Source of the DNA: Serilophus lunatus
Lineage: Eukaryota; Chordata; Aves; Passeriformes; Eurylaimidae
DNA: 64,000 bases
Assembly: GCA_013399895.1 (NCBI GenBank)
Contig: VXBA01004193.1
Location: forward strand, 251,045-315,044
Reading direction: 5' to 3'
Position numbers and translations under genes: made by a program. Shown here one piece after another: positions 60,473 through 64,000 of this stretch. The notes beneath the pieces were generated by a model, which saw nothing but the letters and a program-made list of their open reading frames with translations, was not told the origin of the DNA and ran no database searches. Each line of letters starts with the position of its first letter. The stretch's first letter is position 1.

Positions 60473-61020
60473 TACCCTCCTCCAGCCCGCGGTGCCCCCG
60501 CGCCGGCGTTCTTCCCGCTGGGAATATCGCCCTCAGCATCCTGCCGGTCAGCGACGTGTCCCCCCCGCCTCCCCAGTGTCCCTCCTGCCCCCCGTCACCC
60601 CTCGCCCCCCGTTATCCTCCTGCGGGGGTCCCCCGGTGTCGCCCCCCGGGCGTCGGGCGCCGCTGGAGGCGGTGTTGAGCCTTCCCGGCCGCGGGGCAGC
60701 GCAGAGCCGGCGGCCAGCGGGGCTCGGGAACCGCAGCCCGGCGACAAAACAACCTTTCCTTCGCGTTTTCCACCCGCGCAACGAGCTGGAGGGGGAGGGA
60801 GAGGGGGGGGTTAATGGAGGAAATTAAAAAATTAGCCCCCAGAATTGCTGCCCCCCTCCACCCCCGACGGCTCAGCCGTACGGGAACCAGCACACGGCAA
60901 ACGGAGGGGCCGCGGCCACCGGGAGGTTTGTCCCGCCCGGGAATGGTGCAAGCGCTTCTCCTACCCGCGGCCCCAAGAATAGAACCGTGGAATTGCTGAC
61001 GCTGGGCCCGCAAGCGCAGA

Positions 61021-61599
61021 GAATGTCAAATATTCCCAACCTTATTAATTAGGTTATTCCAAGTTAACCTGAGGCAGGTAAGTTGTCAGTTCAACTTTAT
61101 CATCCCAGATTCTGCCAAGCTTGAGGTTAAAACTGCCCAGGGGCAAGTGTTGAGTCACATCATGGGACTGGGAAGAGCTTTCACCCGCTGGAATGCGAAA
61201 CCAGGCTGGTTTCATACCGAAGAAAACACAAAATGCTGCTGCTTTGAACTTGGTTTGGGGCATTACCCCTCCCTGCATCCCCTGCCTCCCCATGCTGCTC
61301 TGTCTCCCATGGTAACAAGCCTTTCTGCTCCACAGCCATGCCAAACAGCTCTCCTTCCTGCTCGACAAGCAGAGGTTTGGGCCACCATAACCATCAGGAT
61401 TCCATAACTAAGCCGGATTCATCCCCCAGTTCGTGCACGAGCACTTGTGTTCCTCTGGGATCCCAAATTCCTTCCAGAAGGACCTCAGTCCCACTGAGCA
61501 GAGCAGAGAAACTCCGCTGGCTGCTGGGCCATCCCACATCCAGGGATGCCTCATTTACTCGGTGCAGCCCCTCCTCCACGAATAGCACATGTTACGACC
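61021..61599. other. Right flank of the CpG island
   Basis: CpG density drops sharply. It contains the consensus splice donor at 61075-61083 and an RFX-like motif, GTCTCCCATGGTAAC, at 61302-61316. No acceptor site or coding exon is supported. Confidence 0.4.
61075..61083 (+). other. Perfect 5' splice-site consensus
   Basis: CAGGTAAGT matches the vertebrate donor consensus at every position, with the exon boundary after 61077. It lies about 60 bases beyond the right edge of the CpG island, where a first non-coding exon of a plus-strand gene would end. Single consensus matches occur by chance about every few hundred kilobases on a given strand (4^9 = 262,144), so its placement makes it worth testing. 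No transcript evidence is available. Confidence 0.4.
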
Positions 61600-62060
61600 C
61601 ACTGAGGCTCGGGTATCAATTGAGAGACAACCCGTATTAACTAAACAGGTTTACAATAATTCAAGTATTCCGAGGGTGAGAACAATAAGTAGTAGGAAAT
61701 ACAATTTGCATAATAAATATCCATATCATAACAGCTAAAACAAACCATGACAAATTATCTGCCGGTAAATGGCCGGGAGATTATTGAATGTGAATTGCAA
61801 ATCCTGAACTCTAGGAAATGACTTCCCTGACCTCCCGTGTCTCGTTCAGCAGACGGGGAGGGACTCTGCTGGGACTCAAACTGGCGATGCTCCTGCTGGA
61901 GACGTCTTAGTGCTTTCCATTATGCATCAACTTTAATTTCAAGCGGAAAGCGATTTCCTCTGTCCTGGAAGCTTAGCCTCAGATTATTTGTCACAGAGTG
62001 TTTAGCAGTGACGATGTTACGGTGCGAGGCCCGTTGGCAGTGATTGAAAGCTGTATTAAA
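61600..62060. promoter_or_regulatory. AT-rich island with a perfect octamer motif
   Basis: Contains ATTTGCAT at 61704-61711, the exact POU octamer, followed by AATAAATATCC. There are also GTATTAACTAAACAGG near 61633, GAGATTATTGAATGTG near 61777 and TTTCCATTATGCATC near 61915. Some CpGs survive between 61835 and 62035. Repeat-free. If a plus-strand gene starts in the CpG island, this would be an intronic enhancer; otherwise it is intergenic. Function is inferred. Confidence 0.35.
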
Positions 62061-64000
62061 TCAAGTCACCAGCAGCCAGGGACAGCCGTGGCAGCGGGAG
62101 CTGGGGCAGGAAGGGCTGTGGGGGCTGATCCAACCCATGAGCACGGCGTGGTGAAGTCGCTCCCTGAGTGACACATCCCGCTGGCAAGTGGCCACTCACC
62201 TCTGAGACTTACTCCATCCACGGAAGCTGATGGGAAATGCTGGAAAACCACCCTGTGCCTTCTCCAGAGCGAGGCACAAGGCTGTGGCCCTGGAAAAACC
62301 CCAGGGCCAGCGATGCCACTCCAGAACTTGGCATCCGAGTGAGGAGAGGAGCCTGTTTCCTTGCCTTGACGTGGGTCAAGAGCAGCAGGAGGTTCCTCCT
62401 GGGAGCCTCACCCGTGCCACTTGGAGACCCTTCCCATGTGTCATTCTGGCTCCCCCTGCTGCGGTTTAGCACATCTCAAAGACCAGATGGTGTTTTTGCA
62501 TTTTAAACCCAATAAGCCATTGTTTGTTAATTCAGGTTTTAAATCAGAGCAGAAATGAACTTAAAAATGAGAATTCCAATCTGTGATATAATTTCAGAGA
62601 GGGAGCCAAGCCCCATGGTTTTGTGCAGACTTACAGAGAAAGGCAGGAGAAGAAGGATAAAGGCTTCACATCCCTGTGACTCAGCACAGGACTGTGGTGT
62701 GGACATGCCTCAGGTGGCATTTGGCAGTGGGATGAAGCTTTAGACCCATGGATGAGCAGCAGTTGCTGCCAAAGGGCCAGGAAACAGAGCAGTCCCAGTG
62801 CAAATCAGCACTAGTCCTGCCACTGCCACCACTGAGGATGGTGTTAGGGGGCATAACATCACCCGATGGATGGCAGATTTCAAATAACCGACACCAATTA
62901 TATCCATTGCACAAGACATTGTGGTAGAAACTGGGTTTGGATGGGTTTACAAAACCCATGATCAATGAATTCCCTTTCCTTAGTGCCACATATGGGCAAA
63001 GGCAGCCAAAATGGCTTTCACCATGTGCCCTGGCTTTGCCAGTGTTCCCTACAGCCACCTAAGAAGGGAAAAAGAACCCGAAGCTGCCCAAGTTTTCCTC
63101 TCCAGCAAAGGGCAAACCCGTAGAACAGTCCAGGTACAGCAGGAGTTGCCATTCCTACTCAGCAGCTCTCTGAGCCTCCCATTCAAGGTGTTGCAGAGCC
63201 CCCACCCAGCCCGCTCCCCCCACGCCTGGCAGTGTTTGTTCTCCCCCTGTTTTCTGTCAAGAGAAATAAAACAGTTGTCGATCCTGGGGAAAGCACCGGC
63301 TCGGAGTTTTTCAAAGAGCTGCACGGAACTTTAGCCACACAATGCACATGAAAGCAGCACGGGGCTAAAGCCTGTGTAACTCTTTGAGAGTGGAGGAGTT
63401 TGTCAAAAGGAGCCTGGAGGAGGAATAATCGAGTTACAGCGTTTCGGGTGGAGTGGCTCACCTTGGCGCTTGCCGGGTGGGTTGTGTCCTCTGATGGTGG
63501 GACCCCCCCAGTGGGACCACAGGGTGTCTCCTTGTGCCTGTCCCCAGCCTGGGGCACTGAGAGACACCTCTTCACAGATCAGGTAGAAGTGCAAAGCCTA
63601 ATTTCAAGCCTTTCATGTGCTGTAACGAGGCTGTCGTTAGCCACGCTCTCCCACTATAAATTCAGGGCTTAGTTACAGCACAAATCACTCCCAATATATT
63701 TTGTTTATCTGCCTTCCATTGCAGCGAACAACAAATTTGTTTAAAGTTTCCTGAGGTAAAATGGAGGTTGAAGCACTGTGCAAAGCTTTGGCAAGGACAG
63801 AGGGAACAGGGGATGGCGCAGCTCCATCAGGGCTGGGAGGTCTGGGGGGTCACCACCCACATCCCCTGTGCACCAAAGCCCAGCCAGGGAGTCCCGTGCC
63901 CATCCTGCATTCCATGGGATTCCCTGCAACCCCTGGGCAGCTCGGAGTGGTTGGGATTTGCACTGAAGAGGTGGTAGATTTCAAAAGGATTCCGAAAACC
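62061..64000. other. Non-coding interval, locally G-rich on the plus strand
   Basis: No exon or transposon is recognised. Composition differs from the left of the window in that G tends to exceed C on the plus strand (for example 62101-62160 and 63361-63480). A SOX-like CCATTGT lies at 62517-62523. Short ORFs are unrecognised. Confidence 0.45.

Larger units (their letters stand above)
57050..61020. promoter_or_regulatory. Large CpG island, putative promoter region
   Basis: CpG is abundant throughout. For example, there are seven CpGs in 57181-57240 and nine in 59401-59460, against none in 50581-50640. The island spans about 4 kb and is cut by an assembly gap. GC-rich, CpG-rich islands of this size normally mark promoters of housekeeping or developmental genes. 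A homeodomain-type TAATTAG site lies near 59556. No TATA box or coding start can be assigned. ORFs of 100-351 codons across it (for example 57188-58243 plus, 58760-59422 minus) are expected in stop-poor GC-rich DNA and contain nothing I recognise. Coordinates are approximate. Confidence 0.8.

Noticed and set aside
59606..60814. Proteins predicted across the assembly gap
   Set aside because: More than 200 residues are undetermined (N), so the frames on the two sides are not linked.

Overview
This window looks like vertebrate nuclear DNA, most likely from a bird. The best evidence is eight truncated copies of the CR1 LINE. Five are in plus orientation, ending in the typical 'TTCCAACC...' 3' tail, and three are in minus orientation, opening with 'GGTTGGAAA...GATCATC'. 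Other support is the vertebrate-type CpG depletion over most of the window, the single large CpG island, and the simple repeats and minisatellites. There is no operon, ribosome-binding-site or other prokaryotic organisation. CR1 also occurs in crocodilians and turtles, so 'bird' is an inference.

I find no protein-coding exon, tRNA, rRNA or known microRNA that I can support. Open reading frames are numerous but look like chance: they fall in T-poor, GC-rich sequence, in tandem repeats, or inside the CpG island, and none translates to a family I recognise.

Layout: 1-1600 is partly CpG-rich and contains a small CpG patch with homeodomain-type sites (1240-1600). From 1.6 to 57 kb is non-coding sequence with CR1 fragments, an (AAT)19 microsatellite at 8.6 kb, minisatellites at 12.9, 16.3, 17.1, 32.7 and 48.6 kb, and about ten AT-rich, repeat-free islands rich in TAATTA, SOX-like, octamer-like or RFX-like motifs. 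These islands resemble conserved non-coding elements, but conservation cannot be tested here. From about 57.05 to 61.02 kb lies a large CpG island interrupted by a 637-base assembly gap (59836-60472). A perfect 5' splice-site consensus sits at its right edge (61075-61083). From 61 to 64 kb is non-coding sequence with a further AT-rich, octamer-bearing island.

The most informative large-scale signal is strand composition. Left of the CpG island the plus strand is rich in C over G and A over T; right of it G tends to exceed C. Such a switch at a CpG island is expected for a divergent promoter and/or a replication initiation zone. The working model is a promoter in or near the gap. One transcript would run right, with exon 1 possibly ending at 61077. 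Leftward transcription, of a gene with a long intron or of a non-coding RNA, would have shaped the 57 kb to the left. Five minus-strand AATAAA hexamers within 1.4 kb of the island's left part may bear on how leftward transcripts end.
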